64,000 nucleotides of DNA from positions 282,651 through 346,650 of the forward strand of contig VUYV01000298.1 in NCBI GenBank assembly GCA_008711295.1, written 5' to 3'. Shown piece after piece: positions 14,001-26,849 of this stretch. The notes beneath the pieces are model-generated. The model ran no database searches. It was not told where the DNA came from and was given only the letters and a program-made list of their open reading frames with translations. A program made the position numbers and the translations under genes. The DNA comes from Anarhynchus alexandrinus. Taxonomy: Eukaryota; Chordata; Aves; Charadriiformes; Charadriidae. Position 1 is the first letter of the stretch, and each line of letters starts with the position of its first letter.

Positions 14001-17000
14001 AATAACCTGTTAAGTAAACACGATGAAGTAACCACTGTCACAGAGCTGATTTGCAGCTCTAGCCCTAATCTCAGTATGTACAAGGTAGTTCCAGATAATG
14101 AAACAGCTGTAAGACATGTCATCATATTTAACAGGAGCACTGGCAGTCACTTCAGGAAGGTCAACTCCCAGAAACACAGACCCGCTTTGCTCCTGGAAGA
14201 CCTCCCACTGAGTAATAAGGCATTAGGAAAGCTTCCTTAAAAAAATGTAACACAGCATCTTTCTGCTGAAAACACACAATATGATTTGCCTCACACAAAA
14301 AGTCTGCCCTTTGCTGCCTTCATAGCTGATGAAGAATTGCCAGTGAAGAAGATAATGATAGCACATCAGCATGATCGGTCAAGCAGACCCTGAATTTCTG
14401 GAGAATGGATGTGCCTACAGGTGATTTATACCTGCTGGCATTCTGGCCCAGCAACATTTCACCCCCCTGCTGAAAGCAGGGCTACACTACTTCAGGACCG
14501 AAGAAAAAAATCTGCGTGCTATAAATAAAGCATATAACAGAAATCACTGAGCTGATTTGCCTAGCCAGCCAAACTGCCAGTAATCAACAAGGACACAAAT
14601 AAATGGGTCAGTGGGTATTTCATACTTGACTGCTCTCTACAAGAAGCTGTGGAGCCGAGACCAAAAATCTAAGATACAGCCACAATCTCCCAAATAAAAG
14701 CACGTACCTCCTTTTAAAATTTCACGTGGATCCCATTTTAGGTAATGAATCCCTGAAAAAGCACAGGGCCAGAAGAAGAAAGGCTTCAGTAAAACATTGT
14801 GGTTTTTAAGAGAAATTTTTTTAGAGAAATTTTTTTTTAGAAAAATTGATGGGGAAGATCAAAACACCTGCCTCTCAATCGCACACTTGGGTGCAGATCC
14901 TTGATTTCACTCCCACCTCAGGCTAAGTCATCCCAAATTAGAGCATCAGCGTTGTTCAGCTTTAAACATCGTCTTAATGTCAGTCTTTAGAGGCATCTTT
15001 CATATGCCAACTACAGGCACTTTCAGAAGCTGCCAGAGACACCTGCACATCTGCTGATGAGCTATTGTGTTGCTTCTGTTGGTTAAAGAAGTATTCCTCC
15101 CCCTTTGAGAAGGAATGAAGGCGATTCCCACCTCAACGTTTGCTGCGTTTTGAAGGAAAGGAAATATCAAGAGAGCTCTAGCTTCTGAGCTGCCTGTCGC
15201 CTGAGAGCGAAGGAGCTGACTACAGGACACCAAAAGTGAAGGGCAGCTGTACCAAAAGAAATCTGAAGGGAAATGGAAGCCCTAAAGCTTATCCCTGGTC
15301 CTGGGGAGCTATTTAAGAAGCAGGCGCTTTGGCCCACCAGACAGTTCACATGCTCACAGCAGGACATGGAAAAACAAGCAGCCGTTCCACACCACTGCGA
15401 TAACCACAAAAGCCCAACTTGAGGGAAGCTTCCAAAGGAGGACAGACATGACTCGAGTTGGGAGCAGCACAAAGGACGTCGCGTCTACAGAGCAGCAGAG
15501 GCGGGAGATCTGATTTGGCCATGACATGTCCATCCAGCCACGTCCTATGTTTTCATTTAAAATGGTGCACGCAGCGTTACTCTGGACAATGTTAAAAGGC
15601 AAACGCTAGGCTCTTCACACACATTTGGCAAACTGTGGATTATCTCACCAGCAAGGACAAGGACCCCTCAAAAATCCCCAAAATGCAGAGAACTGACAGT
15701 GGCAGAAAATCTGCTTGTTGAGACCAGCTGTTGAGACCCTGTGTTATGAAACGTGACTGCTCTGCCTTAGAAATCACTACGTTGCATAAACACAAAAGTG
15801 CCAGTTCCCAATTCTTGGCACCCAGGGCAGACACTCACTTCCCTGGAAAGTCAGGGTACGAGGACTCAGCACTTGTGGTTTCAGTGAAAAAGCGAGGCAA
15901 GGACAAAAGGATGGGGCCCGCTTAGAGCTGGTGTTCAAGTAGGAAATGGGGGCATCTTGTGGCCAGCTATAAAAACGTACAAGATAAGTTTGATTTTTCA
16001 GCACAAAAGCCTAAGTGGGAAAAGTTCAATGAAAACTGAAAGGGAAAAAATGTCCTTCTGAAAGTGTTCAATTTTAACTGCCTTTGGGGGTTTATCCCTT
16101 ATCTTATATGAGGCTGCTTTTATCACTCCCCTCACAGGTATTTGCAATAAGCTGTTTTTAAGCTTTCTTGTTTGCGCTATTCCACTTGCTATGAAAATCA
16201 CGCTCCTCAAAGTCAGACTATTGGTCCAGCTTTCTCTTTCCCCACTACGTGTTCCCATCACCTGCACAATGACATTTTTGCTAGATCACTTTCAGTAAAT
16301 ATTTTAAGCAAAACCAGAGCAGCATCTAGAGAGACAGGCTGTACCTCCATCACCCTTTGCAGGCAGAGATGAGTCAGCTTGGTCCTGAGCCCAAGCAAGC
16401 TATCTTTCACTGTGGCTCATTTGCTCCAGCTCAGCATCATGCTAATGCATTCACAGCGCTCCTGGGTTAGGTCCAGTTTGCACCCAGACTCATCCCAGAA
16501 GCCCTTACAGCAAGTGATTGCAGCAATCGGACAGACGTGTCCTGGGAGAAGGCTGACTTCAACCCCGGGTGAAGTGCATGAACAGTCCCCCTCCTGCTCC
16601 AGCTTTTTATTCAAAATGCCCCGAACAAAACCGTTTCGTAGTTATCAAAACAATTATTTTGACGTTTCTGAACCTTTACTTTGGGGAGAAAACAAAGTAT
16701 TTTGACATATTCAGACACCACTTACTTTTGACCGGAAGTCAAAATTTACCTCAGCTCAGAATAGTTTTTATTATGTGGAAACTACTTCTTTTTGGCCATT
16801 CCATTAATTTTTCCTATATTTTAAATCATTTCAAAAAACTAAAGTAAGCAGGTATGTCCAGTATCCTCTTCTGTTTTTGAGTACGGGGGGCATTTAGGAG
16901 CTGGCAGGTAAGACTTGACTAAGGAGACAAGTAAGAGGAGACATGGTACAGGAGCTTTCCTGCTATCCCAACCTGCTGTCCTTTCCTGCTATCCCAAAAC

Positions 17001-17733
17001 TGCTGTCCTACAGAGGTAATGGCTAGCAACCGCCAAGGAAGCGGTCCTGCACTTCTGCAGCTGTTTCCCTTAATCCCAGCATGGATGCTCGTCCTCAGCT
17101 GGTTCAGAAAGCGAAACTAGTGGCAAACAATTCACAGCTGCTAGGGATTAATTTTCTGCCAGCTCAGTTCTCCGAATGGGACAGCGTGGTGGGCAGGAAT
17201 GCCCCCTCCCACCACAGTGTGCTGTGGGACCAGTTAGATACGTTTGGCTGTAAAATCAATCCCTACCTTTAGGTGTTTTGAACTGTCCTTGTGAGTTATT
17301 TATGCATCTTATCAAACACACAGGGGTCCTGTGCTCCTGGCTAATCCCAGAGAGGGCGAATGCATTATCCCCTCTTCCTTCCCTGCCATACATATATCCT
17401 ATGAGCAAATCCAGAGGGAAAGGCACCTCCTGAGCAGCCCAGAAGGGAGCCATTAGTTCTGTGACTTGCTGTAGGCACAGTTAGATGATGTGACATGCAT
17501 TTGGCGATGACACATGTTTCATGGCATAACCATGTACACAGTCATCCTTCATTGCTACCGCAGATTATACCGTACCGCTTCCAGAGCTCCCCCCGTATTA
17601 TCTGCCCAGTGCATTCAGATTGTAAGTCCTCTCACTTCCACCACGGAGGTTACATGCAGGGATAAATGGGATTACACCAGCACATTGTAAGTGTGAATCC
17701 TCCTCCTGGTTATTTCTACATTGAACCAAATAC
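8007..17733 (-). other. TIAM1 intron E11-E12
   Basis: 9727 bp, the longest complete intron in the window. It contains a 26/27-bp tandem duplication (16955-17007) and a small T-rich duplication at 14811-14845. I recognise no exon, RNA gene or transposon in it. Confidence 0.85.
16955..17007 (+). repeat. 26/27-bp tandem duplication
   Basis: Unit CTTTCCTGCTATCCCAACCT plus GCTGTC at 16955-16980, repeated at 16981-17007 with a one-base insertion and one mismatch. Confidence 0.93.
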
Positions 17734-17958
17734 CTTGGTTGCTCCCAGCAAATGCCAGTGTGCCGTCACTCAAGTCAGATGGGTTTTCCAAGCGACGTGG
17801 TGGTGGCTGCATTAGTTTCTGCCCTTCCTCTATCTCAGGATAGGTGCGGACGGTAAGACACAGTGAAGGCTGAACGAGGGCATCTTTCAGCAAAGCTGAG
17901 TCCAGATCCTCAGCAGCTTTCTTGTTAATCTCCACAATTTCATCCCCAGCTTTCAGGC
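17734..17958 (-). CDS. TIAM1: TIAM1 exon E11: PDZ domain C-terminal half and linker
   Basis: 225 nt, phase 1 to 1. It begins GLKAGDEIVEINKKAAEDLD after acceptor CGTTGCAG and ends LAFAGSNQ plus one base at AAG/GTATTT. The alpha2 helix reads ALLKDALVQPSLCLTV. It keeps the Leu, Lys, Leu and Leu that correspond to human TIAM1 L911, K912, L915 and L920. TIAM2 has different residues there (reported as M, E, F, V), so this is the best single argument for TIAM1. The C-terminal 30 residues (GQKLMQPPPRRLENPSDLSD) lie outside the PDZ fold and differ substantially from the mammalian linker. TIAM1 PDZ binds tails such as syndecan-1 and CADM1. Confidence 0.96.
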
Positions 17959-20900
17959 CTGCAACGCAGAAAGGAGCAGGTAAGACTTGCACAGTAACGT
18001 TTCTGTTACCCACAGACATCAAGGAGCTCAGCCGGGTGTTTATGAAGTGCCAGACAGTGTTATGTCTAGACATAAAGTAAACATTTATGACTGCAAATGA
18101 TATTGAAATTTGATGGACTTCTGCGAGATCTGTTGTCAGGCTGGTACTCCCTACTCCAGTACCATCCCTAAGGGCATGGTGCCCAGGAAGTCCCTCACAA
18201 GGTACCAGCAACAAGATATCCCCTTTTTCTTCACATCACTCTGCAAGGGAACAGCCACTGTACAGCAAGCTGTACATACACAACATATTGCTCGTAAATA
18301 AACATATATTGAAGACCAGAGTCAGACTTCTGAGGTGCTGCACACAGGACAGCAGAAGGATGGAGCAGCTGGGCTGGCTCAATCCTTGCTTTTAACTTTC
18401 CATACGAAAGAAAAGAAAGGCTTCTACTGGAAGTGGCCACCTACCCATACATCTAGGAGGACAGAAGATGTTTCCCAGTCACCTGGGGCATACGGTGTAG
18501 GACTTCAGATAACCTTCTCTCTGGCCCTGTCTGAATCACATCCTAGCACACAGATCTTCAAAAGGCAAATTTTAGCGCTTGGTAAATTAGTCATGGTTTT
18601 TTTCCAATCTGATTTCAAGAGTTATTTATAGCACCAGCACCCAAGGGAAAAAGGGATCTGCAGAGGAAACAGCTGACTCCCGCTCACTTCGGGGGCGATA
18701 CAGCGATGCTGACAGATTAACATGCAGCCCTCCGAAGTGCCACAGGAAACGCGACCTTCCCCTCCGCCAGCCGGGACTGCTCTCCAACTGACAACAGCAA
18801 GCTGGACCAGGGTCTAATCCCAAATAATCTTTAGGGTCAGGAGCACTAGGGCACACTGATGCTGACAGCCCCGATCGTCGAGGTTGCTCCTGCTGCTGCA
18901 GCTTTTGTCTCCACTTGAGGGGGACACTGGTGGTCCCCCTCAGGCATCCCCCCAGGAGCCGGCCCGCTGGGCACGGCCGGTGGGAAAGCATACCCTGCAA
19001 TGGCCACCAATGGGACCACTGTGGCATCCCAGTCACCGTCCTGGCATTTACATGGATGAAAGCTGGAATTTACAGGGTCGAAAGAGCTGCTCTGTGGGGG
19101 TGACCTGCCCTAGTGCCATGCAGTCCTCTGGCTGGGCAACCATGCAAAGGGCGAGTCTTGCCACCCTTAAAGCCCAGATGAAAGCCCTGACTCGGTGAGC
19201 CTGAGCTGCAAGCAGAGCTCAGCTGTGTGCTCCAGGAAACAGATTACCTACCCACCTTCAAGAGAGAAACGTGGAAGGGAGGAGGCTAAAGAGCTTCAGT
19301 CTTCTTTAGGAAAATTGAGATCTTTCTAAATGCATGTAATTGTGCCCAGAAATGGTAGTGCGGCGTGCAGTTTCAGAGAGAATAAAATGAACTAGATAGA
19401 ATAGCTACGAAGTAAATGGACCATAAAATCATATTTGAAACAAGGACAAAACAAGGCAAGTCAAGCATTTCGCATTATTTCATTAATTCTACTCAGTGAT
19501 GCCATGTCATAATAGTAGCACATTAATATGCCTGCAACCATAAACATCATTTCTGGGGCTTCATTTACTCTTCGTAATACTTGTTTTGTATTATTTGGGA
19601 TAAAGCATCATGTCTATCTCAGTACAATCAAGGACCTCAAATTCCAACAATGGTCTAGCTAACTTAGACCAACAGAAAAAAATAAAAAGATAAATCATAA
19701 AAATTATTAGGATAAAATAAAATTTAAGTTTGTTAATTGGAGAAAAGATTGAAAATTAAATACTGTATCTCATGTGATTAGACTTACTATAGGAAGTGCA
19801 GTCAAATGCAAACATGCATGTAAATAATGGGAGGAAGAGAGAGTTTTCCTCCCTGCTTTCTGCTAACTCTGGGTATCTTGTCCCAATATCCTGCCAAAAA
19901 CTCTTCATATAGAAATGCCTTTTTATAGCAATTATGAAGAGCAATGTATCACTGAAAGCATGTTTTAGCATTTCAGCCCCACAGGAGGCAGTCTGTGTTC
20001 ATGCATTCATTTAAATTGTTGTTCAAACATTAACTAAAAGCAAAATAAGAAAGCCCTGCCACCCTGCTTCCCCCCCCAATCATATTCTCTTTGCTCCCCA
20101 CAGGAAACCCACAGGGTTTTATTTCCCCGCGGAAGGCTAGCAGAGAGCTGACCCCAGCCCCTGTTCAAGGCTTTTGGCAGAATACCCATCCCATCGGCCA
20201 GGGACTTGTATGGGGCTGAGGTGGGGTGAGGAGGGACAGGAAAGAGGAAGATGGTGTTTTCAACCTTAATAGACATACGCAGCAGCCTCCAGAACCACCT
20301 ATGTGGTTTTCTCAAGTTAGGGTTAGAGGCTACGGCTGAGTGAAACTCCAGGCTCCCTGCAGCCAAAACCGCTCCCCCTCCCCTGCCCCCTACTTCTTCC
20401 TTCCCAGTTTCTGTCTATGCAGTCCTGTCCCTCCACTGTGCCACTTCTGCCACTTGCTTCACTGCAACACAAGCCGACTCCATTTGCTAATGGGTCAGAA
20501 ACCAGCCACGCATTTCTGCCACGGCGGTTTTCTGTCGAGACGGTGAGCTGAATCGGCTCAGCAGAGTGTCAGAGTCAGCACAAGGCAAAGGGCTGGACCA
20601 GTTTGGGGGAGACCAGCCCGCACTGCTTTCAGCAACAGCTAACTGTTGAATAAGCTCTGCGAGACCGTATAACCACTCGCCAAGAAAACTCTGAAGGTGT
20701 TTTTGAGAACTCTGCATACACTGATGGGTTATGAAGAGATGAGAGCCTTTGCACTCTTCATACTCCCCGTGTTAAACTTCAAAATCTGTTTAGGTTTCAG
20801 CTGCCCAGCTCCTGTGACTGCATGAGCAGCAGTGCCAGCACATCGGAAAGGACAATGAATGGGAATAGCAGTAAGGGCATGGCAGTGTCAGGGTTGACCT

Positions 20901-21507
20901 CAGCTTGGGTAAGCTGCAGTTAAACCATATCCTGCTCTGCCCTGGGACAAGCCCGGCAGCCTAGTTATCTCTGCTGGTTTCTGCTCCAAGTGCTGTCATG
21001 CTTCCTGCAAAGGCTGGAAGCAAAACTAGAGGCAGTAATCCCAGCCACAGAGAGCACTATGATGACTCCTATTGTACCCGTTTATCTTGCAGTGACTGGC
21101 TTGAGAGGGTGCCTGCTCCTCTTTCTAGCTGCAAGGGACACACTGACCCTGCTACATATATAGCAACTCAAAATTAAAAGAGGTTGACTATATAGCATAG
21201 CTGATCCCAAGAGCAGAACAGCCATGTATTCAGTACCTCAGGTTCTTCCCAAAAGAACATGATCTCTTTTGGCCTGGGACCATGGTTTGGTGCACTCATA
21301 AAGCTCCCATCCCAGAAAGCTGAAGGTCCATACCAGGATTAAACAAACAATAACAAAAGGCCAGGCTGGATGAGGCTTGGAGCAACCTGGTCTAGTGGGA
21401 GGTGTCCCTGCCTATGGCAGGGGGGTTGGAACTCGATGATCTTCAAGGTCCCTTCCAACCTAAACCATTCTATGATTCTATGAAAAGCACTTTAAAAAGT
21501 CTTTTAC
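17959..21507 (-). other. TIAM1 intron E10-E11
   Basis: 3549 bp. The plus-strand CR1 tail (21357-21484) sits directly against E10. A GC-rich patch with moderately raised CpG lies at 18650-19070. An AT-rich segment without recognised features spans 19300-20000. Confidence 0.9.
21357..21484 (+). repeat. CR1 LINE 3' tail
   Basis: Truncated 3' end of a CR1 non-LTR retrotransposon. It shows the typical avian string of blocks: GGCTGGATGAGGCTTGGAGC, CAACCTGGTCTAGTGGGAGG, GGGGGGTTGGAACTCGATGA and CTTCAAGGTCCCTTCCAACC. It ends in two ATTCTATG-type octamers. CR1 copies are usually 5'-truncated, as here, and have no poly(A). It is antisense to TIAM1 and close to exon E10. Confidence 0.95.
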
Positions 21508-21594
21508 CTTTCTTGAAAGCTAGACCTGTCTCTTTGACGCCATTCACATACAGCCGACGAATCCCTTCTTCTTCCACAGAGGACAGGGAGAAAC
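21508..21594 (-). CDS. TIAM1: TIAM1 exon E10: PDZ domain, middle
   Basis: 87 nt, phase 1 to 1. It encodes the end of the split Gly, then FSLSSVEEEGIRRLYVNGVK and ETGLAFKK, plus the first base of a Gly codon. The acceptor is TCTCTAG and the donor AAG/GTAAAAG. The Tyr-Gly-Phe-Ser loop across E9/E10 matches TIAM1 rather than a generic GLGF loop. A CR1 LINE tail sits in the intron only about 24 bp beyond the donor side of this exon. Confidence 0.96.
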
Positions 21595-23470
21595 CTAGAG
21601 AGACACCCAGTGAGACGGTTAGAAAAAGGCAACCAGTTTCAGCGTGTCCTACACGCAGTACAGGTAAGGTTGTGCTGTCCCTGCAGTGAGCAGTCGGGAA
21701 TTCCTCCCTTCTTTCCCATAAACCTTCAAAAATGCAAAGAGAAAGTTAAAAAATGAAAGCGGCTTTAACAAAAACTTGAACTGAATTTCTGAGTTTACAT
21801 ATAAATCATCTACAGTTTTATTTGAAGATACCACAGCTGCAAAACATTGGAACAGACTTCCAATTCTCTTGCCACAAAAGGTCACTTCAAGAAGTTTTGC
21901 TGTTTGCAGACAAAAGCTGCAGAGAGCTGTGGTTTGTGACCCAAACCAACAAAAGTCCGGAACTGGAGAGCTATGGCTGACATGCCATCCTGAACTCAGA
22001 CAAGGCATAACAGCTCCTGCTAAAGCAGAATGCCAACTTTTACTTTTGGAAATTCCTGCACTGGACAAGTTTGTAAAAATGCTACTTTCCCTTTTGCCCT
22101 TTCATTTCTCAGCTGCTCCTGGCACAACGTGTTACTTGCCGAGTCTCAGCTCAGCACACATTTCATAGCTATGTTAGAGACCCGCAGAACAGCCTTATGA
22201 TGGGAAGTACTGATGCAACCTTAATCTAAACAGTGCAAATGGTACCATTATGTTTGGTTTTGGTGATTTTCTTGCCATTTGTGTTTGACACTGTGTAAGA
22301 TAACAACGTGTAAAGGAAATACAATGTGGTTAGTTAAATACGGTTTGTTTATTTACTGTTGAGAGTTATCTAAAGCAGAACATTTGCCTTTCTGAAACTT
22401 CATTACTCCCTAAATGGGCGTAGGCAACCATTTGCTCTCTCTTTTTCCGTCAAGAAAAACATTTGCAAACCTCTGGGGGGAGACGCTTGTCTGACATGGA
22501 ATCAGCCACCAGCCAAGAAGAAGCAGATGTGCTGGGAGCCTATCCCAACTTTAGGACTCCCTTCAAGTTGGTGCTTATGGATGAGAAGTTATTTTTTCAT
22601 CCATCATTTAAAAAAAAGAAAGGAGGGGGAAGAATGTGACAGCCTAGAAGCAAGGAGCATATGGCCCTTTGTGACTTACTGAGCTACTTGGAATCTGTAT
22701 GCGAGCTCCTCAGCCTGAATAAAATGAAATTTGTGAAGCTCACTCAACACACCAACTTTGGCAAAGAGAAAAACTCTCTACTATACAAAAGAGCAGCTGT
22801 AAAAGAAAAGTAGTAGCTATCGGTTGTCATCGCTGCGAAGCCTACCTGGAAAACCCTTAACCAGAAGCACAGTGGAGCATGCCCAAGGCTGCAGTTCAAG
22901 TCAGCACAAATTATCATTTACTAATACCATCACCCTTTTGCAACTGAAATGCTGTTTTGCAACCTACTACCATACACTTCAAACAAGGCAGAGCTGCATC
23001 TCGAGTTCTCGCTATGGTTAACTGTGACGAGATTAGCATGCCCAAGCAGTCCCAAGCTCCCACTCTCCTCCATGAGAAGAACTCTACCTCCTCCAGCCTG
23101 TCAGGGCTAAGGGTAGGTGCAGTTGCTTTTTAATTTGGCTTTCATTAAAAAAAAAAAAATATCCAGAGTGGAATGGGTGTGAGGAGCAATTACATGTGTT
23201 ATCATCACCTTTAAGAGATGAGAGGTGGGCAATTGGCAACAGCCTTGAAATGGTCATCTCACAAATACACTTAACCGCTCTGCAGACAGGGTCCATGACC
23301 ATACCCCAAGTATGGATAAACTGATTTATTTCCACAGTTGTGATGTGGCTGGATCCGGTAAACAATCTGAAACAGCATTCTTGTCCCACTGCAGTGCCAG
23401 TGCTTTCACTGCCATGCAGTAAAGCAGAGCAGGGAACTCATCCAGATGGAAAATATCTCAGTCAAGAGAG

Positions 23471-23541
23471 AGTGTGTGTATGTGTGTGTGTGTGTGTGTA
23501 GATATATGTATATACATACTTGCATATATGCATATATGCAA
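23471..23541. repeat. TG/TA microsatellite
   Basis: GTGTGTGTATGTGTGTGTGT continues into GATATATGTATATACATA and then a palindromic GCATATATGCATATATGC. Alternating purine-pyrimidine tract of about 70 bp. Confidence 0.93.
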
Positions 23542-24464
23542 AAACAGGTACGTGTAGTTTGTATATACACATATATAGCATGAATGTACAGCCAGTTTCC
23601 ATCTGCCTGAATTCTGCAGGTGCTCCACACAAACACGTGTACTAGCATCGCATGAGAGGAAGGGCAGGAGTGGGTGGAAGCAACAGTGATTGCATAAGCT
23701 GGCATCACTGCCAAAAAGATTATTATCAAGCTGTGCATGGACTCTGAAACACAGGTGTGAAGAGATGGGTGGTGACCCAGACAGAGCCTTTTCTTCACTG
23801 CAAAGTTTTGATGACAGGAGAACAAAAGTCTGCATCTATAAGCGCACATGGCCTCACCGAACCAGCACAATACCTGAACAAATCCGCCTCCAGAAAATTA
23901 CCTCGGCCCCCTGAGACACACAGTTGCTAACAAAAACGCCAGTACGTTCCCAGTACGTACAGGAGCTGGAATCAATAGGTTCTTACTGCTGGTGCTCCCT
24001 GATTCCTGCCCACACAACCTTTGCAAAGAGGTTGGTACCAGTGAAAGAGGCAAGAATGTATGTGCCCAGACATCAGCAACAGCATCACATTGACAGATCT
24101 AACACTGGCAAGCTCCGACACACTGGCCAGACACTCCAGGAGTGCCTCTTACCACAGGCACGCTGGTGGGAGTAGAAACACTACAAAATGTCCCCAGTTG
24201 AGCTTTCCCTGGAACACTCTGCTCCATCCTCTTTACGTCACTTGAACTCCTGGTGTGCTCAAGCATGATGGCGAAGCTGCTCCAAAGGCTTGCTAACGCC
24301 TGAAGGGGCAGCTCTGCCCCTTCCCAGCACCAGGATTTTTTAGCTGGCCCAAAACAGCTTGCAAGGCCAGCAGACAGCTATTCACTTCTTTTATTGTCTT
24401 ACCTTTCTGCCAGGCTAGTGAAGTGGCAGAAATTGCGCTGGCCTAATTGCACCCTTAGTGAAAG

Positions 24465-24575
24465 CATTTCACCTCCTTATCTTTGATACCATGTCTGTTA
24501 AATGGGAGATAACAGCACTAAGTCTACATTGTCAGGATTAATCAATAGCTACTTGTGAAGTATCTTGAAAATTCA
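24465..24575 (+). repeat. MIR-like SINE relic
   Basis: CACCTCCTTATCTTTGATAC, then CTGTTAAATGGGAGATAACA, then GTCAGGATTAATCAATAGC and GTGAAGTATCTTGAAAATTC. These match the MIR 3' half (CTGTAAAATGGG, GAGGATTAAATGA, GTGCTTTGAAAA) in order. Confidence 0.6.
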
Positions 24576-26767
24576 AGGTGATTTATTATTGCTATAGCTG
24601 GAACACCAGGAATAGCAACAGGTAATGTCACCAACGATTTTCACAATCTCATCCATTTTCAAAATGAATACTTTTCCAGTTCTTCTGGAGGAATCAAGGC
24701 ACAGGGAATTTGGACGTATGTTTTTTAAATGGGCAAGAAGTATGAGGCTTGAACAAAGCTGTACAGAAAAAAACCAAATAATCATTAGAATAAAAAGTCC
24801 TTTAGCGTTCTTAGGCTTTCGGTTTCAGTAGTGGCTCCTGACCCTGTTCCCAGCACTTGCTGAAGTGCCTGTGAGGGGCTGAACCTCCAACACTGCCCAG
24901 CTGACTGAGAACCAATCTCAAAGGCAGCCCCGCTCACACAAAGGCTTGTGCAGGTGCTTAGATGCTTGGAGACTGTGCAGTCACGTTATTGATTTAGGTT
25001 TTTTTCAAAACAAAACCAGTAGCAAGAACCCTTAAGCAACCCTGTTAAAAAGATTCTACGCCAAAATGTTAAAGCGCTGATCTTTGTGTTGCCATAGCTC
25101 GTGAATGTGCTGTAGCTTTCTCTCTGGATTGTAAAAGTATGTATTGGCAATGCTAATTCTGTGAAGAGACTAAAAGAACTAAAAACTCAAATGTACCTAA
25201 CATACAGGATGGGAAAGGATCTCAGGAGGAAGCCTCGCCTTCCCCAGCACCACGGCAGGATCAACACTTCACCTCTGCTCCCCCGCACACCTGTACCTCA
25301 GCACACATTTGTCACTGTATGAACACATAGTACTGTTTCGCAGACTACAGAAATTCTGCTGCCATTTAGAGTCAAAGTAAGTTTTGCTGTTTTCTTTCAA
25401 TGAGAGCAAAGTCAGCTTTTTTGGGGTGCATTTAGCATTCACTCCCTGCAGGGTCGGAGCCACTGAACAGATACATCCCATGTCTCACACAGCTGATCTC
25501 ATTTCACAGGACATGACAGCGCATTTTACAGTCCTTCCCATCTATCATTTAAAATAAAAAAAAAGAAGAAAAAGAAATAAACAGGAAATGCCACTCTTGC
25601 AGTGCTTTCAGGCAACAGCATAATTATCAAACCTATCAAACCTAGGGCCATCACTGTGCTGGTTAATATTTCTCTCTTAGGCCTTCAATATTCAAACTGC
25701 AGTCAGTACCACTGCTTTGTAGCAGAGCACAATATTCAAATGGACTGCAGCTGTATATTAAGCAGTTTGGGGATTCACAATTATTCTAGTCATTAAAACA
25801 GAATATTTAGATAAACCATAAAAAGATGCAGACTGGTTTCCCGCAGGGGAGGTTGCACAAATAACTTTAAAATACACTGCAGAACTGTAATTGCCAGAGC
25901 AAAGGGCAAACTCACCAGGCCGGAGGTCTGTAACTTGAAATGCTTGAAAGCTAAGAAATACAACCACCCCCAGGTAAAGACTAGGGATTTTGCTGAAATT
26001 TCACAGGGAGTACTTCCTCTGTCTTACGTTTTATACGCAGATCTGTATGACATGTCAGATTCTGGCTCCAGGAGTCCACGGGGCATCCTCGAGGGCTGGG
26101 CGTGCACCGAGGCCAGGCTGCTCCAGCCTCGGGAACGTCAAGGCGAGACAGGGACCCACCTTGCGTGTCCACAGCAGGCAGGGAAAGGGGCCAAGCAGCC
26201 TCTCCTGGACAGCTGCCTGGCTGCAGGCCTCGAGATGCCTCCCACCCACAGCGATGCTCCTGGCTGCATCCCTGCCATGATGCTTGGTGGAAGGGGTGAG
26301 GAGTTGGAGAGCCGGCTAGCAGCAGCAAGCCACAGTGGCAGCCCTCTCCCAAGCCCCACTGCAGGGCCCCCGTGAACGCCACGATGCTGGCATTCATGTA
26401 AGACATGACAACCGGCAAAGGATGCTGTTTTCCTCCGGCACTCAGCTGCACAACCTCTGTAGGTGGTGTTTCGAGAAACTACAAGAACAAAACATTTGTC
26501 CTTTCTGCCACCATAGCTCTCATCAAATTGCTGCACATCCTACAGCTCGAGCACCAGGAAACACAGTGCTCAGTGCACTACAAATAAAACCGTCCTCCTT
26601 CAGGGCAGGGGAGCGAGCTTTCTGTGCATGACACAGGAATCAGATGTGCTTTTCTTACTGTGTTCAACAGCCCTTTCAGGTATATCAATGAATAGCAAGC
26701 ATGAACCTGCACACACTCGAACTGACCTTGGTAGAAAAGTAAAAACAAATCAAGGAGAGAAACTCAC

Positions 26768-26849
26768 CATAAATATCAGAGGATGTATCAGACTTCTCTA
26801 TTTGAATGTGCTGTGTAATTTTCTGACAGATTTCTATTTCTTTGTACAG
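26768..26849 (-). CDS. TIAM1: TIAM1 exon E9: start of PDZ domain
   Basis: 82 nt, phase 0 in and 1 out. It encodes LYKEIEICQKITQHIQIEK and then SDTSSDIY plus the first base of a Gly codon. The acceptor is CTATTCAG and the donor is TATG/GTGAGT. It joins IYEL to LYKEIE as in other vertebrates. The exon ends inside the PDZ carboxylate-binding loop: Tyr comes from this exon, Gly is split, and Phe-Ser comes from the next exon. The Tyr corresponds to Tyr858 of human TIAM1, one of the residues that sets ligand choice. Confidence 0.96.

Larger units (their letters stand above)
21595..26767 (-). other. TIAM1 intron E9-E10
   Basis: 5173 bp. It contains the TG/TATA microsatellite (23471-23541), a MIR-like relic (24465-24575) and a GC-rich patch at 26060-26380. 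Several overlapping short open frames in that patch reflect its base composition and are not taken as genes. Confidence 0.9.

Noticed and set aside
17672..18214. Single 180-codon reading frame around E11
   Set aside because: Only the part from GLKAGDE to GSNQ is exonic. The rest reads through the acceptor and donor into intron, so it was trimmed to 17734-17958.
23406..23870. Open frames with His-Thr repeats and Cys-rich ends
   Set aside because: Produced by the TG/TA microsatellite read in two frames.
25981..26536. Cluster of open frames up to 156 codons on both strands
   Set aside because: They overlap in several frames in a GC-rich patch and match no family; composition explains them.
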